This document shows positions 1-11,995 of a stretch of DNA of 64,000 bases, piece after piece. This DNA comes from Cerrena zonata (taxonomy: Eukaryota > Basidiomycota > Agaricomycetes > Polyporales > Cerrenaceae). Every line of letters begins with the position of its first letter. Position 1 is the first letter of the stretch. The notes beneath the pieces are model-generated. The model was not told the origin of the DNA. It worked only from the letters and a program-made list of their open reading frames with translations, and ran no database searches. The translations under genes and the position numbers were made by a program. The stretch lies in NCBI GenBank assembly GCA_038087015.1, contig JASBNA010000002.1, positions 248,001-312,000 on the forward strand, in the 5' to 3' direction.

Positions 1-1425
1 GGTCCTGTATGTCCCCATTCCAGAACCTCGAGTGCGCGTTTCAGGAACTCCTCTTCGGCAACATGATTATCGGCTTGTAGCTTCCCGGATAGAAAGCCAC
101 GCATGGCATATCCACTAGGACGATCGATATGAATCCAAACATTGTCACATGTTGTAGCAAATGACCTACCGAACGGTGGTCGCCAAAGACTCTCTGGCTG
201 CATCCCAGCCATCCTTTTGCTGACGCTCCAATATGTTGGACGTGATATAGTCTGTCCCACCCTCGGCCATCGCACCGGTTCTCTGCATTTCAAACATCAC
301 TATAAGGAGATGAGTTTAAATTAAAATTATATCGTTCATATACTGTCATAAAAACATACCTTGCTTGTTGTACATGTCAAGGAAGTTTCTGTCTTCCAGG
401 TGGAAGACACGAGAGTCCTGGACTATTCCATTACTGATGTCGGTGAGCACCTGAGGTTTGGTCAATATAAAATATGCATAGGATTATCTCTCCTTATCCG
501 GTTACTTACGCCTGAATGAGCGTGTATCCTAGCGCCTTGTTGTCTCAGACCCTTCATGTTCTCTATGCCCTGCGCGAATTGCTATCCGGAGCATCAGTCA
601 GTAACGCCCTGTGATCCTTGTCGGACCCATTAAACCCACATCATAAGCCCCTAGTATGACCCAAGCCTTTCCAATTTGTAACGATCATTTCTCCACCCAC
701 GGGAAGGATATCAAGATTGCTTACGCTACTTTGTATCCCTTCCACACCTTGCCGTAGCAATTCGCTCTCCATAGCCTTTGCACGCTTCCAAGGGGTTTCG
801 TTTTGCGGTATGACACGTTGTTGCGGAATCTGAGTCTGTTGAAGCCTTTGGACCTTTCTCTTCACAGTTGTCATATCCTTCGTCCATTCTTCCTTTTGCT
901 TCAATTCGGCTGAAGTAAGGTTTTCGACAGGAAGTGTCTGAAGAGCCCGTTGCCAATATCCGACACTATTTTCGTAGTTGCCAAGCATCTTGACAAGAGT
1001 CAATCTTCAGTCTTCTCTGACAAAAGAAACGTAACTTACATGCTCCGCTGCTGCGAGACGTGCCCATGCTTTGGAATACAAAGGGTCTAATTTCGTTGCC
1101 TACAAATTGTTATCAGAAAGCCGTCAAGGCATTCAATTTAGCTATTGAACCTGCCTGGTCAGCATCCTTCGTAGCGTCAAGGTACCTACAACATTGCTCA
1201 GCATATTCCGCCAGATTATTAATAGCTCTCGATTCGTGACGCCTACTTATTCAAGTTCAGTGAACATGCCGCGCGGTTTGCAAAATATACCGCGTTCTGA
1301 TCATCTTTGGCGATAGCTGCTGAGTACTTTACATGTGCTTCGCGGTATTTTTTCTTGACAAATAGAGCATTGCCCTCATCCTTGAGTTTCGCCGCCTCCG
1401 ATTTCGTATCGGAGCCATCAGACAT
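1..1425 (-). CDS. TPR-domain protein, paralogue A (3' end beyond window)
   Basis: The start is the Met of MSDGSDTKSEAAKLKDEGN at 1425. Exon 1 (about 1247-1425) encodes a tetratricopeptide pair of the Sti1/Tah1 type, recognisable by AAKLKDEGNALF, KYSAAIAKD and YFANRAACSLNL. A later exon around 641-1003 carries a conserved central block (NLTSAELKQKEEWTKD, then PWKRAKAMESEL). Coding continues through short introns to the left edge, so the C-terminus is missing. Such TPRs usually bind the C-terminal peptides of Hsp70/Hsp90 or act as scaffolds; no partner can be named here. The next gene (1695-3934) is a tandem paralogue on the same strand, with only about 270 bp between its stop and this start. 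An upstream in-frame ATG exists at 1590, but 1425 matches the paralogue's start. TPR assignment is firm; cellular role is unknown. Confidence 0.75.
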
Positions 1426-1694
1426 GTTGGGAGGAACAAAGGAGATGTGTTCGGGGATTGCCGATGAGACGGTGTTCGACTGAGATTGGTAGGCAAGAAG
1501 TATGAACCCCTCTTGGATCACGTAAAGTCTATAATCTACCACCTGGTCGTATCCTACCAGTGCATTAGATAACGTTCGTCGCCGTAGCACTATCTATGTA
1601 TGAATGATATTATGAGGAAATAGATGTGTAAGGATTTCTAATATCAATGCGGTTGGAAATAGTAACCACTTAGCGGTATTACAGCAAGCACCTA

Positions 1695-3934
1695 TCACTG
1701 CGGTAACGAATCCTCCGGTATCAGCGGGTCCTCCAGCTTGAACTTCCCCAACAAAATCCCTTCCAGGATTTTCTTCTCCGTCGAAATGATCGTTTCAAGT
1801 TGCGTGGCGTAGTCAGGAATTGCATTCATTGTTAATGAATGTTCCCAGATCTTTTTCTTCTCGAGCTCAGCGAGTCTGAGCTTCTCCATGATCGGTACTA
1901 GGTCCTGGGCAGGACAATGCCACATGCTGTGAATAGCATTGGACAACCAGTCTACAGAAGAATCAACTATTGACACGTAGTGGGAATAGTGGGAATTTTG
2001 ATACTTACAGACGTGAAGTTCGTCGTCTTGTGGGAAACACTCTGCAGCGTCTCTGAATGCCTGTGCCGCCTGATTACTGTGATATTTTGTTGGTTCCGAG
2101 TTGAGCGCTGCTTTACGGGCTACATCAGAATGATAGTACCCGATCGTGCTACGGGAGCATGAGTCCTATTACCACAACACATAGTTTGTATCAGACGGAT
2201 ATAATCACGTACCCAAGAGCAAAACCTTTGGGGTAATTGTAGAACGCATTCACAAAACCGCGGTCGGAGGATAGGTCGGCACTTTTTTCTTCGGCACTCT
2301 CACATTCTTGCAGGGCTGCTTTGGCTTCCTCATACAAATTCTCCATTGGATAATTTTGAGGATCTTCACCGCTAGCCTAGTAACCCCATTCATCCAGTCA
2401 CCCCGAATTCGCTGCAGACCAAACGGACATAAACACTTACCTGTCTATACGATATCATGTGTAGAGATCTGATACCTCTTACGAACTTTCTAGCAAAGAT
2501 ATCTCCTTTGGTCTTTAACGGCACATCCTTCCACGGACCTGTATTACCCCATTCGAGGACGTCTAGTACACACCGGAGGCTGATCTCTTCACCGATGTAG
2601 TGTCGTTGCGACTTCCCAGTGACGAAGGCACGCAGTATGCGCGTTCTGGGCAAGAAATGAATATAATACGGAGCGTTCGGGGTATATAGAACTTACCGAA
2701 TAGTGAGATTTAAGGAAGTTCGAGTAGCGTCCCATCCATCTTGTTCTTGACGCTGCAGGATTTGGGAAGTGATATGTTCTGTTCCGCCTGTGCTTGTGAA
2801 CTTGAACTTCATAAATAGGGCTTTCACTGCATAGAAATAGATGAACCATGAGTGCGTTAAATAAATGGAAATGATACGGAAAGATATACTATATGGATTA
2901 TATATCTCGCTGAAAGTATCCTGATCCTCATAGAATATACGTGAATCCCAAATGAGGGAATCGGTGAGATTTTCTAGTATCTGATGAATAGACAAAGTGT
3001 TTAGTAGAGGTTGGGATCGACTGCTGTTTACAATACATACAGTCGGATCGACTTCCTCAACGGAGCCTGTTTCGTAGAAGTCTTTTAGGGCACGAATTCC
3101 AGTAGACCATAACTATCAAGATAAGGCGTCAAATGTGACAGATTCCAAACGAATCATAGAAATTGAGTTTACCCGGAAAGCCGGAAGGATTACCCATACC
3201 TACACAAGTCTGTTAGTATCTCTGCAAGTTAGAATCATTCTTCGCATACACTGCCGAGGAGCCCTTCATCCCCCCTCTCTTTCAATTCGTCCTCCATAGC
3301 CATTGCACGCAGCCATGGTGCTTGAGTGGGGTGCGGAACAGGGGGTGATCCTCTAAGTATAACTTCATCCATCCTGTCCGCTGCTACTGAGATATCTCGG
3401 GTCCATTCTGCCTTTTGCTTTAGTTCTGCAGGTGTGAGGTTTCTGGAAGGCAGCGCTGCTATTGCGGACTGCCAACTCTTTACGCTTGAGATGAAGGAAC
3501 CGATCATCTAGGTCCTAATCAGTAACGAGCAGAAATATGTATATGTAACTTACAAATTCGGCAGTTGCCAAACGTGCGTGTGCTTTAGCATATGAGGGGT
3601 CAAGTAGCGTGGCCTGGGAGTACACAATACCATCAGAACTCTGTTTCTTGGTCGGAATGTCGCACGCGAACCTACCTGGAGTGCATCATGTCCTGCATCG
3701 AGGCTCCTAAACGACTCTGAGTTTCTTAATGGTCAGTACTTTGACGAAGCTTACTGACTTTCTCATATTTAGAGAGCATGCGGCACGGTTTGCAAAGTAG
3801 GTCGCATTTGTGCTGTCTTTGGCGATAGCTTCACTATATTTGGCATATGCTTCAGCATAGAGTTTCTGTGTGAATAGGGCATTGCCTTCGTCCTTCAGTT
3901 TCGCGGCCTGCTTTTTCGATTTACTGGTGAACAT
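1695..3934 (-). CDS. TPR-domain protein, paralogue B
   Basis: Starts at 3934 (MFTSKSKKQAAKLKDEGN) and ends with a TGA at 1695-1697. Exon 1 holds the TPR block (KYSEAIAKD, YFANRAACSLNM). An exon at about 3240-3507 holds the central block, with NLTPAELKQKAEWTRD followed by PWLRAMAMEDEL, colinear with paralogue A. Further exons at about 2400-2990 and the last exon at 1695-1976 carry an uncharacterised C-terminal region that reads as intracellular, alpha-helical and rich in Glu/Lys (for example LRLAELEKKKIWEH). The gene is split by about ten short introns. It resembles the TPR-like proteins found in expanded families in mushroom genomes. No membrane segment or catalytic motif is visible. Function is not known; a chaperone-adaptor role is only inferred from the TPR. 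Confidence 0.75.
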
Positions 3935-4052
3935 AACGAGGCACAGAGAAGGATGAAACGTCTACGTCAAGTCTATGTTCATGGATCGTGACGTAGCTGG
4001 TAAACCATGAACATGTGTTGATCAATGAGACTAGGCCAGAGGCGGAATCTTC

Positions 4053-4574
4053 CGATAAGCTTTTGTCTAGGCGAAGTGCCTCACGCTACGGAATGTTTGC
4101 GACACACGGTTATACAAAGACACACCCCTGACCATGACCGCCACGGTTGGTACGACCTATGTCCACTTGTGCAAGTCGAGAAAACACATGAATGGTGGTA
4201 GAACAAGCCGAGAACGGCGAAACCGCTCTATCTTCGCGGCAAGAACGACCGTGACTCTTATCTCGCCTCTATTTGGCGCGCACGCTGTCTGCCCACCATG
4301 CTTGGGAGTCGCGAACAAGAATATCTGACTTCAACTATCCAACCACAGCTCCTGCCTATCTTGTCTGCTTCTTGTAAAGAACTCGACTCAGACAAGCTGT
4401 GGTCTTCGTTGGCCGATCGTTGCTTTCACCATCTTGTCGCGAGTGGCGAGGCAGAATTCTTTGCGCTATCTCTGGGACCTCCTTATCTCTGACATGCATG
4501 CGTCATTTTTCGTCCCACACACAGAGCGGGATCAACTAGTCTGGTTATGATAGGACCGGCAAAGGCCGCTATCT
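4053..4574. promoter_or_regulatory. Cluster of GATA-factor sites upstream of the ammonium transporter
   Basis: Eight matches to HGATAR on either strand lie within about 520 bp: 4053-4058, 4228-4233, 4258-4263, 4356-4361, 4466-4471, 4483-4488, 4548-4553 and 4569-4574. The nearest is about 240 bp before the ATG at 4811. A random sequence would give roughly one match per 340 bp on both strands together. Fungal AreA/Gat1/Nit2-type GATA activators bind such sites and switch on ammonium permeases when preferred nitrogen is scarce. The sites are seen directly; regulation is inferred. Confidence 0.5.
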
Positions 4575-4810
4575 GGAGGATTGGGGCTGGAGGGAGGTGC
4601 GGAGGTCGACGAACGGTCTGCTGCTAACGGTTAGCCGCTCCTCCAGTTGGTCCACGGTCGGATATACTCGGTCTGCCCTCCCATCCAAAACTCTCTCTCA
4701 AGCCCGCTGCCTTCTACCCCGTCTCCAGGATCATCTCAATAACTACAGTGTGGGGTAGCGACAGTACAAGAGCCTTTACTACCAACCATACCGCACTCGA
4801 AAAGTAGTCA

Positions 4811-6830
4811 TGGCACTGCACAATGTTCTAGAGCTTGCTTCCCGTGAGTCTGCACGCTTTTCATTTTGTCCAACTCGAGGACTCACACTGCCATTTCGAA
4901 TACAGGGGCCTCAGATCAGTGAGTCCCTCGACTATTTATGCATTTTGACGTGAGCCAGATCTTGTACCCCTAGATATGATCGTGGTGACATTTCCTTTAT
5001 CATCGCATGCGGTGCTCTTGTCTTCTTCATGGTCCCAGGCGTGGGTGAGTCTCGAGATAAGCTTGTCGCGTTGATAGTCCAGGGTTATCTTACTTTCCCA
5101 CCTTCAAGCTTTCCTTTATTCCGGTCTGTCACGTCGAAAGAGCGCACTCTCCTTAATTTGGGCCGTGGCTGCCAGTAACGCCGTCGTCATCTTCCATTGG
5201 TACTTCTGGGGCTATTCACTCGCCTTCTCGCCAACCGCAACCAATGGCTTCATTGGAAACCTTAAACACTTTGGTCTTCAAGGAGTGCTTGATGCAGCCA
5301 GTCCTGGCTCACCGCTTATTCCGGAGCTGCTCTACAGCTTTTACCAAATGGAATTCGCATGTGTCACTGTCGCTATTCTGATGGGTGCTATTGCTGAGCG
5401 TGGAAGGGTTCTGCCGGCCATGGTCTTTACATTCATTTGGATGACACTTGTTTACTGTCCTCTCGCGTGCTGGGCTTGGGCCGTTAATGGTTGGGGCTTC
5501 AAATGGGGTGTTCTCGACTATGCAGGTTCGTGCCTCGTCTTGGGATCAAGCATTATACAGTCATGCTCATGTGGTCGCGTGCAGGCGGCGGCCCTGTTGA
5601 GATTGGAAGTGGTATTGGCGGTCTGGCCTATTCCTGGGCACTTGGCCGACGGTCCGAGAAGGAACTACTTAACTTCCGTCCGCACAACGTTTCAATGGTC
5701 GGTCTAGGAACGTTTATCCTTTGGTTCGGATGGATTGGTTTCAATGGGGGTAGTGCATTTGGTGCAAACTTACGTGCTGTTCTCGCCATCTGGAACACTA
5801 TGTTAGCGGCCGCTTTTGCAGGAATAGTATGGTGTGCCCTGGATTACAGATTGAACGCAAAGTTTCGATGGTCGGCTTCTGTTCTGGTACTATTGCTGGT
5901 TTGGTGCGTTATTTTATCTCCTCCTTTCCCGTCGCGTGACTTAGCCTGTGTGATGCACAGGTGGCTGCTACCCCTGCTTCTGGATACATACCCACCTGGG
6001 CCGCCGTGGTATTGGGTATAACCGTTGGCACATTGTCTAATTACGGCACGAAGCGTATGTCTCAACCTAATACGCAGGCCCACCCTCATCTCATGCTAAC
6101 ATCTATCCCCATTCAGTCAAATTCTTCCTCAGGATTGACGACGCTCTAGGTACAAATAATATGAATATCATTTAATATGAACTTCTACTTACGTCTGCAT
6201 CGTAGATCTTGGAGCCGAGCATGCCATCGGCGGTATTATTGGCTTGCTTTTTAATGGGTTATTCGCCGACACCTCTCTCATCGCTCTTGACAACGTGAAC
6301 ACCTCTGTGCCGGGTGGATGGATCGAACACAACTGGAAGCAATTATATATTCAAATCGCGTACATTTGTGCGGCTGTAGCATATACCTTTGTGGTCACCG
6401 CCATTCTTGCCAAGGGCCTAGACATGATCCCTCTTTTGCGTTTACGCTCGACGGCTGAAGAGGAGGCTCTGGGTATGGATGATATTCAGGTAAGCCCCCA
6501 TTAAATATCCCCCCTAATCCCCGATAGTTTTCGGAGCCCAGGGTCCCTTACCCCTTTTATCACCAGATCGGCGAATTCGCAAACGATTATGTAGAAGTAC
6601 GCCGTGACTACACGGACTGGACCCCTGCGTATGACGGCGCTGTCCCTGTTACACCCACCGCTGCCGGAGATCGCCATGGTAAACCTGAAATTTCAGCATC
6701 GCGAGACGGAATCAGCAAAGGACCTCAAGTCAACGGAAACGGCACGACCAATGGTGGCGCGAACGGTGGTCTACCTCCCATCTCGGAAAAACCTGGAGAA
6801 GTTGAAGAATCCGATATCGTCACACCCTGA
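4811..6830 (+). CDS. Ammonium transporter, Amt/Mep/Rh family (single-base frame break)
   Basis: Encodes an ammonium permease of the plasma membrane. Nine exons fit: 4811-4844, 4906-4918 (13 nt), 4974-5044, 5109-5525, 5585-5903, 5961-6054, 6117-6149, 6206-6489 and 6567-6830. Family hallmarks are FLYSGLSRRKSALSL, VVIFHWYFWGYSLAF, GGGPVEIGSGIGGLAYS, RPHNVSMVGLGTFILWFGW, FNGGSAFGANLRA and ATPASGYIPTWAA. The C-terminal tail has DLGAEHAIGGIIG and a cytoplasmic acidic/Asn-Gly-rich end. Most of the eleven-helix fold can be followed. In the exon starting at 5585 the frame that encodes WCALDYRL is left after about 5850; the conserved continuation ERKVSMVGFCSG is in the next frame, as if one base of a Leu codon were missing at 5848-5853. 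No realistic intron repairs this. The gene is therefore either mis-sequenced there or recently broken. GATA sites lie upstream. Confidence 0.88.
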
Positions 6831-8689
6831 CCATCGACTGACCGCTTACTCAAAAAATACACGACATTGGTTCTTGCTAAACGTCCATAAAAGGAAACTC
6901 CGATTATAAAGGAGTTCGAAACAACTTTAGGCGCTTTTTCATATGTTCATATGTGAACATTTTATTCTTTCGCTACCAGACGGTTTTAGGAGGCTCGACC
7001 TATATAAGGATCTATCGGTACATGCACGGTATGATAGTGCATAGTGCAACATCTTTTTAGTATGTATGTAATAACAAGTTTCCATTCTCGATATAACTGC
7101 CTCCTGTCATATAACTATATGCTGTGGCGACTTCTTCACAATCACAACTATACAATCCATATCTTGCTAGAAGAGGGAACGTGCATTCTGTCGGAATTAA
7201 GCCTCTGGACCGTTGTGCTTCGAAAGAATAACTATCAGCTTCCAAGGAGCCCTTCGGCTCACACCGTTGCAATCGGGTGTGCGAGTACGTATCTTATAAG
7301 ATCATCTAACACACCCGGTTCTCATGTGAATGTCGTTCCTTCAGGGGTTATATCCATCTGGCTAGAGTGAAGCAGATTACGGCGATAGGTAACCTTAACC
7401 GAGCACCAACCGTGGAGCCGAAACAGGAAAGCGTGCAAGTAATTGAAATCAAAGGCCATGCTTGGCAGCCTCAACGAGACCTGCAGGGACTAGCGGATTG
7501 AAACACGACCCCTGTTCGCTATGCCCGAAAGACGTTCCAGGGCATCAAGAGGCCGGGGAGTACTTCATACAAAGTTCAAGGGGAAATATCCGAGCTGCAG
7601 CTATCCATCGCGAGTTTCCGGTGTATGTGTGAATGTAATTGAGTATTTTGGTGCGAGAACTTCCTCTGATGAGGAATTTGACTACGTACCGTGGCCATCT
7701 AGAGTGGTTTGTTACGGAATTGATGAGATTAGACCACCGAAAGCTGTTCTAAATTCGTCAGGGAATTTATCCAGTCGCCGACTGAAAGAAAGCCGAGATT
7801 CAAGATTCAACCTTGACCTAGATCTTGTGTGTATCGACTGAGATCTGTCGTCATGATCAACCTCGTGTTCATGGCCACCGATGGTGGAAACAGACGGCGT
7901 TCGGAACCGCTAGTTCTTGCCCCATCGTCGTAGTGTGGATAGCATAAGTGGATAGAGATCTGCACCATCGGTAGAATACGAAGGGAAGTGAACAGAAGCC
8001 TCAGACCGAGGTGTGGGGCTGATCACCAGCTAGTACGAGGCGTAGACCGCACTGGGAGAACAGTGGCAATACCTGATATAATTGGAGAGGTGCACGGTGT
8101 GAGGAAGATCGCCAAGGAACAGAAAAACGACAGGGATTGGTTGGAATAGGTTTGTTATCCCCTTCTGGACGGTTCAGTGCGACACATGGGGTCTGTATGG
8201 AGACGTCCTGGGAGGGAACAAATGGTGCTAATGAAAGCCACGAACGGAGGGGACCGGTAGAACCGTAAGGAGATATCCCCATTTGTATATCTGCACAAAA
8301 ATTATTTATGCTCCATTCTGGGCGGCGCGAATATCAGTGCAAACGACGTCTCCCGGTCAGAAAATAGGCGAAAGAGCTGTAAGAAGGCGACGAGCGCAGG
8401 ACGGAGACGATTTACGGAGATATCTATATGTCTGCGCACGAGATTTGAAAGCGTTAGGGCGGCGAGAATGAAAGCAATGCATGGGCGCCTGGTGGAATTC
8501 ATTGTAAGCATGTATTTGATCGAGACGCGGGTATGTGTGCCAGTGGTTCTGTCAAAGTGTCATTTGCTTCCTGCATCAGATTGACTGCATACATATATAA
8601 CCTTCTCCTGTCCAACTCAGTTCCTTCTCCCTTACCGTACGAACCTTATAGTCAGCCTGCCCCTCAGCCCCCTTTTGTCTCCTACCATC
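6831..8689. other. Long intergenic stretch, no supportable gene
   Basis: About 1.86 kb separates the ammonium transporter from the F-box gene. Open frames of up to about 108 codons exist on both strands (for example 7044-7370 and 7521-7841 plus), but they lack recognisable domains and coherent splice structure. The first part probably holds the 3' UTR of the transporter. The last 100 bp before 8690 are pyrimidine-rich with a tatataa-like stretch near 8591-8600, consistent with a promoter and 5' UTR. Confidence 0.5.
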
Positions 8690-10448
8690 ATGTCCTCTCT
8701 GCTGCTTGCATTACCCCTAGAGGTTTCAGAGCTCATACTTACTTTCGCTCATCCTACAGACGTTGCCCGAGCCTCTCAGACTTGTCGTAAATTGCGCGAC
8801 GTCGTTTACAAAACTGATCAATATTTATGGCGGACGCTGTATCTCCGCCATCCGTTCGACCATCCCGGACTATGTTCCCGATACGTAGGCGACGCTGTCT
8901 ACTCCTTCAATTGGAGGGAGGAGCTCCAAAGGAGAGTGACTGCAGAGATATACCTCTCCCGTGCGCGCGAGCCCTCTCACGTACTCACTGATGTTCTTGA
9001 AACCCTTCTTCATGTTGTCGCAACCGCGGCGGACCACTCGGACGCCGTCGAGGAGTCATCTAACATTTCATGGGTATCACGGATCCTAGGGTCCTCGTCC
9101 GTCCTTACCCTTGCTAGCGATACCCTAGATGAACGCTCACGCTTACTCCGAGCGCATCTCCGTTCATACCTCGCTCTGTCATACGACGAAACACCACTTG
9201 AGCAGAGCGAGACCCTCCGCGCGCTCCGCCTTCAGAGCCGCTGCTACATCTATTCCCTTCAAAACTATGGTACTCGGAACCGTTGGGGTCCCTTCCTTAT
9301 CAACAATGAGGGCCACGTAGCACCCAACTGGGTTCACATCGACCATATTGTCAACGTTATGATCTGCAATATTAGGGATCGTGCCACCCAGGATGTTTTG
9401 GCCGAAACGATGTTGAATGCAGGACCCTCTAACACCATATCGGTAGACAATGATCTTTGCCCCAAATGGGACTTAGAGATGACGCGTGCTTATTCGGCAC
9501 CACGGTCGTCTGAACGGAAACCTCATGATTGGGCTGGAGCGGAAGGGACATGGAGGCGCTTTGTTTCCCTAATGGATTACCGGTAAGAGATGTCCTCCTC
9601 TGAGTTTAAGGGACGTCGATAACTTACCACGACGATCGGTAACTATTATACTCGTCCATTGCACATCAGTGAATTGTTTAGTGAGTAAATCCATTTGTGT
9701 ATATTGATCATCGCCTCACCATGCATGCCCGTCCGTCGTTCCATTTCTCTTTCAGCGTTCAATGTGAGTATCTCCGTCCCGCGTGCATTTTTGCCATATC
9801 ATAACTTAAATCTGATCGCATCTCTAGTATTCTAGCTTCGGCAAGGGACCGAGAGATCCCCAATATTGGGAGGGCGGCATTCAAGAGGCTCTACGTGACA
9901 TTGAAATGCATCTGACGTTGGTCGACAACCCATCTATCACTGCCGAACCCCTCGATGACCCAGCATACCCTCCATTAATGTACAAAGGCATCGCACGGGG
10001 ACGCAGCGGCCCAGCAGGCGCGGACGTCGACATCAAAGGTGTCGTGAGAAGGTATCTCGACGGCGCCATTCGATGGACATTCCTTACGTTCTACGAGGGA
10101 GTGAGACAATGGAGGTAAGTCCTGACGCTGAAGATGTGGCAACAGTTCTTGACGTCTTACAATTCTGGGATATAGCGCGGAGGGAATACAGTTGGGAAAT
10201 GTTTGTAGCGCAGCTGGCATCGCTGGCATTTGGACCGGTTCCGAACATCAAGTCGGTGAGTTGTCATATACCCTTTTGGGTTGTCGGGTTCTAAAGCTGA
10301 CGACGGTTTCTGTAGGTGACCCTGTTGGTGAGTTTAAACTCAGTTTTGCATATCGTAATTGCTTAGAACTTTCTGGCTGACCATCGACCCTCTAGGTCCC
10401 TTCTTGATGTATAAGGTAGCTGACCCACTGCGCCCTTTCAAAGTTTGA
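8690..10448 (+). CDS. F-box domain protein
   Basis: Begins MSSLLLALPLEVSELIL, and residues about 5-55 form an F-box (LPLEVSELIL, then ASQTCRKLRDVV and LWRTLYL). F-box proteins dock substrates to SCF ubiquitin ligases through Skp1. The rest is the long C-terminal domain common in agaricomycete F-box proteins, with the conserved block YSSFGKGPRDPQYWEGG and ending VADPLRPFKV. Exons that keep frame are 8690-9582, 9670-9680 (11 nt), 9756-9763 (8 nt), 9828-10114, 10176-10255, 10316-10327 (12 nt) and 10396-10448. The frame holds across all six introns, which supports the model. An upstream TTG-initiated extension in the same frame is not used, since 8690 is the first ATG. The substrate is unknown. 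Confidence 0.85.
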
Positions 10449-10800
10449 TCACGATCTCAGCAACACCTACCTATACCCGGACATATATTCACCGGATTGC
10501 CATTTTGGACATTCCATTTACCATCACTTGTACACCATCGGCTTCTTCGGACCTACCAGTCACATCCTACATTCTAATCTCTGTACTTCGTTTGGGTCTC
10601 CGTACCAATTGTAGTATACACACTCTCAGTCGCTTTTTTGCTTTCGTTACTCTTTTTTACTGGATATCAACACACATGCAATACCCTCCGCAATGTATCT
10701 ATCATTACAATACCGTAATTCGTGCTTCATTTCACTCAGCTGGCCATCTGTCTGTCTGTCTGCGTAATATACACGTGTCCATTCCCGTTGTAAATCCTTT

Positions 10801-11995
10801 TCAAAAGTCGGCCGCTTTGGTAAAGAACTTGATGACAGTGGAGTAAAGATCCTCAAATTTGGCCTTGTTGTCTGGGTCGTCTAGATTAGCACGAGCTGCC
10901 GCGAAACCGTGGAACCTGTCATGAAACATATCCATTAGTTGTCCATTCCTCAGGTGACAGCGTCTTGGGCTTGAATACTTACGAGTCAAATTTCTTCCAG
11001 TCGCTCTTATCTGCGAATGGTTTCTTCTTCAAGACTTCAACCATCTTTTCGTACTACGAGCATGACGGGAAAGGCATTCCGCTGTCAGCGAACAAACTTT
11101 AATATAGAAGGCACGAACCTCGTCCTGTGGCTCATCATTGCTAGGATAGATACCCAAAGGAACCTTGAGTTTCTCTGCATCGCCCACGGCAAGCATCCTG
11201 TGTGTACAAAACGGTCAATCCTTATCCCGAAAACGGAAATGATCGGACATGGGTTTAACATACGCAGGATGAACGATGGAGACTGCATCGAATGGCGACT
11301 CTTCTCCGCCAGCGAGCATGATCACTTTACCACCTAAGCCACGCATTCATTTAAACACCGACATGAGTATTATAAAACTTAATCTTACCCCAGCAGAATC
11401 CATAAGCTCCCAGCGATTTGACACCTTCGCTCTTCAAAACCTTGCCGAAGTTAATCAGCCTGTCTTTGTTCACGGGAGGACTAGCTAGGCCTCCGAAGAA
11501 GTCTTGAAGCTTCTGCTTTTCCTCATCAGTCTTAGGTGGGAAGCCCTCGACCGGCCAAGGCTCTCCATCTTCGAAGAAGTCAGGCATGAAGACCTTGACC
11601 TTCAGCTGATCAGCGATGATATCTGCGCCCTGCTGGGTTTGAGGCTTGAAACTGCATATGTCAAGGTTTCGTTTCAAAGACTGGCCGTATTAGACCTAGC
11701 GCATTACATACCCGAAGATATCATAAACGCAAACAATTGCCTTCTCTGCATTCTCCTCAGGACCGGTTATATAAACCTGTGCACGCCAATGTCACTACTG
11801 TCAAGATAGCATGATCTAGGCAATACAAACCTTCTTGAAATCGCCATACGCTTTGTAAGTTCCCTTAGGTGTATAATCCGATTTCACAGGCGGGATCGTG
11901 CAACAGGCGGCATTGGTGTTGTGAACAGGTTTACTTGCAGTTGACATCTTGGAATGATTGAGACGATGGATAAGAGCACGAAGACGAGTGAACAT
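10801..11995 (-). CDS. Dienelactone hydrolase family protein
   Basis: An alpha/beta hydrolase of the dienelactone hydrolase (carboxymethylenebutenolidase-like) family. Fungal members are cytosolic or mitochondrial, and their substrates are mostly unproven. The N-terminal signature NAACCTIPPV is typical of fungal members. The nucleophile cysteine lies in GFCWGG (about 11385-11400), the acid residue follows YPSNDEPQDE, and the catalytic His is in RFHGFAAARAN in the last exon. At least six short introns interrupt the gene. Two in-frame starts are possible: 11995, giving the basic leader MFTRLRALIHRLNHSK, and 11947 (MSTASKP), where most family members begin. The leader could be a mitochondrial presequence. 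The stop is TGA at 10801-10803. Confidence 0.85.

Noticed and set aside
5821..5870. A 23-nt intron to explain the transporter frame change
   Set aside because: Too short for the spliceosome and would delete the conserved WCALDYR segment.
7044..7841. Plus-strand open frames in the 6.8-8.7 kb gap
   Set aside because: No domain, no splice partners and codon patterns unlike neighbouring genes; likely chance.
8001..8511. Overlapping open frames on both strands before the F-box gene
   Set aside because: Mutually exclusive, short and without any recognisable motif.
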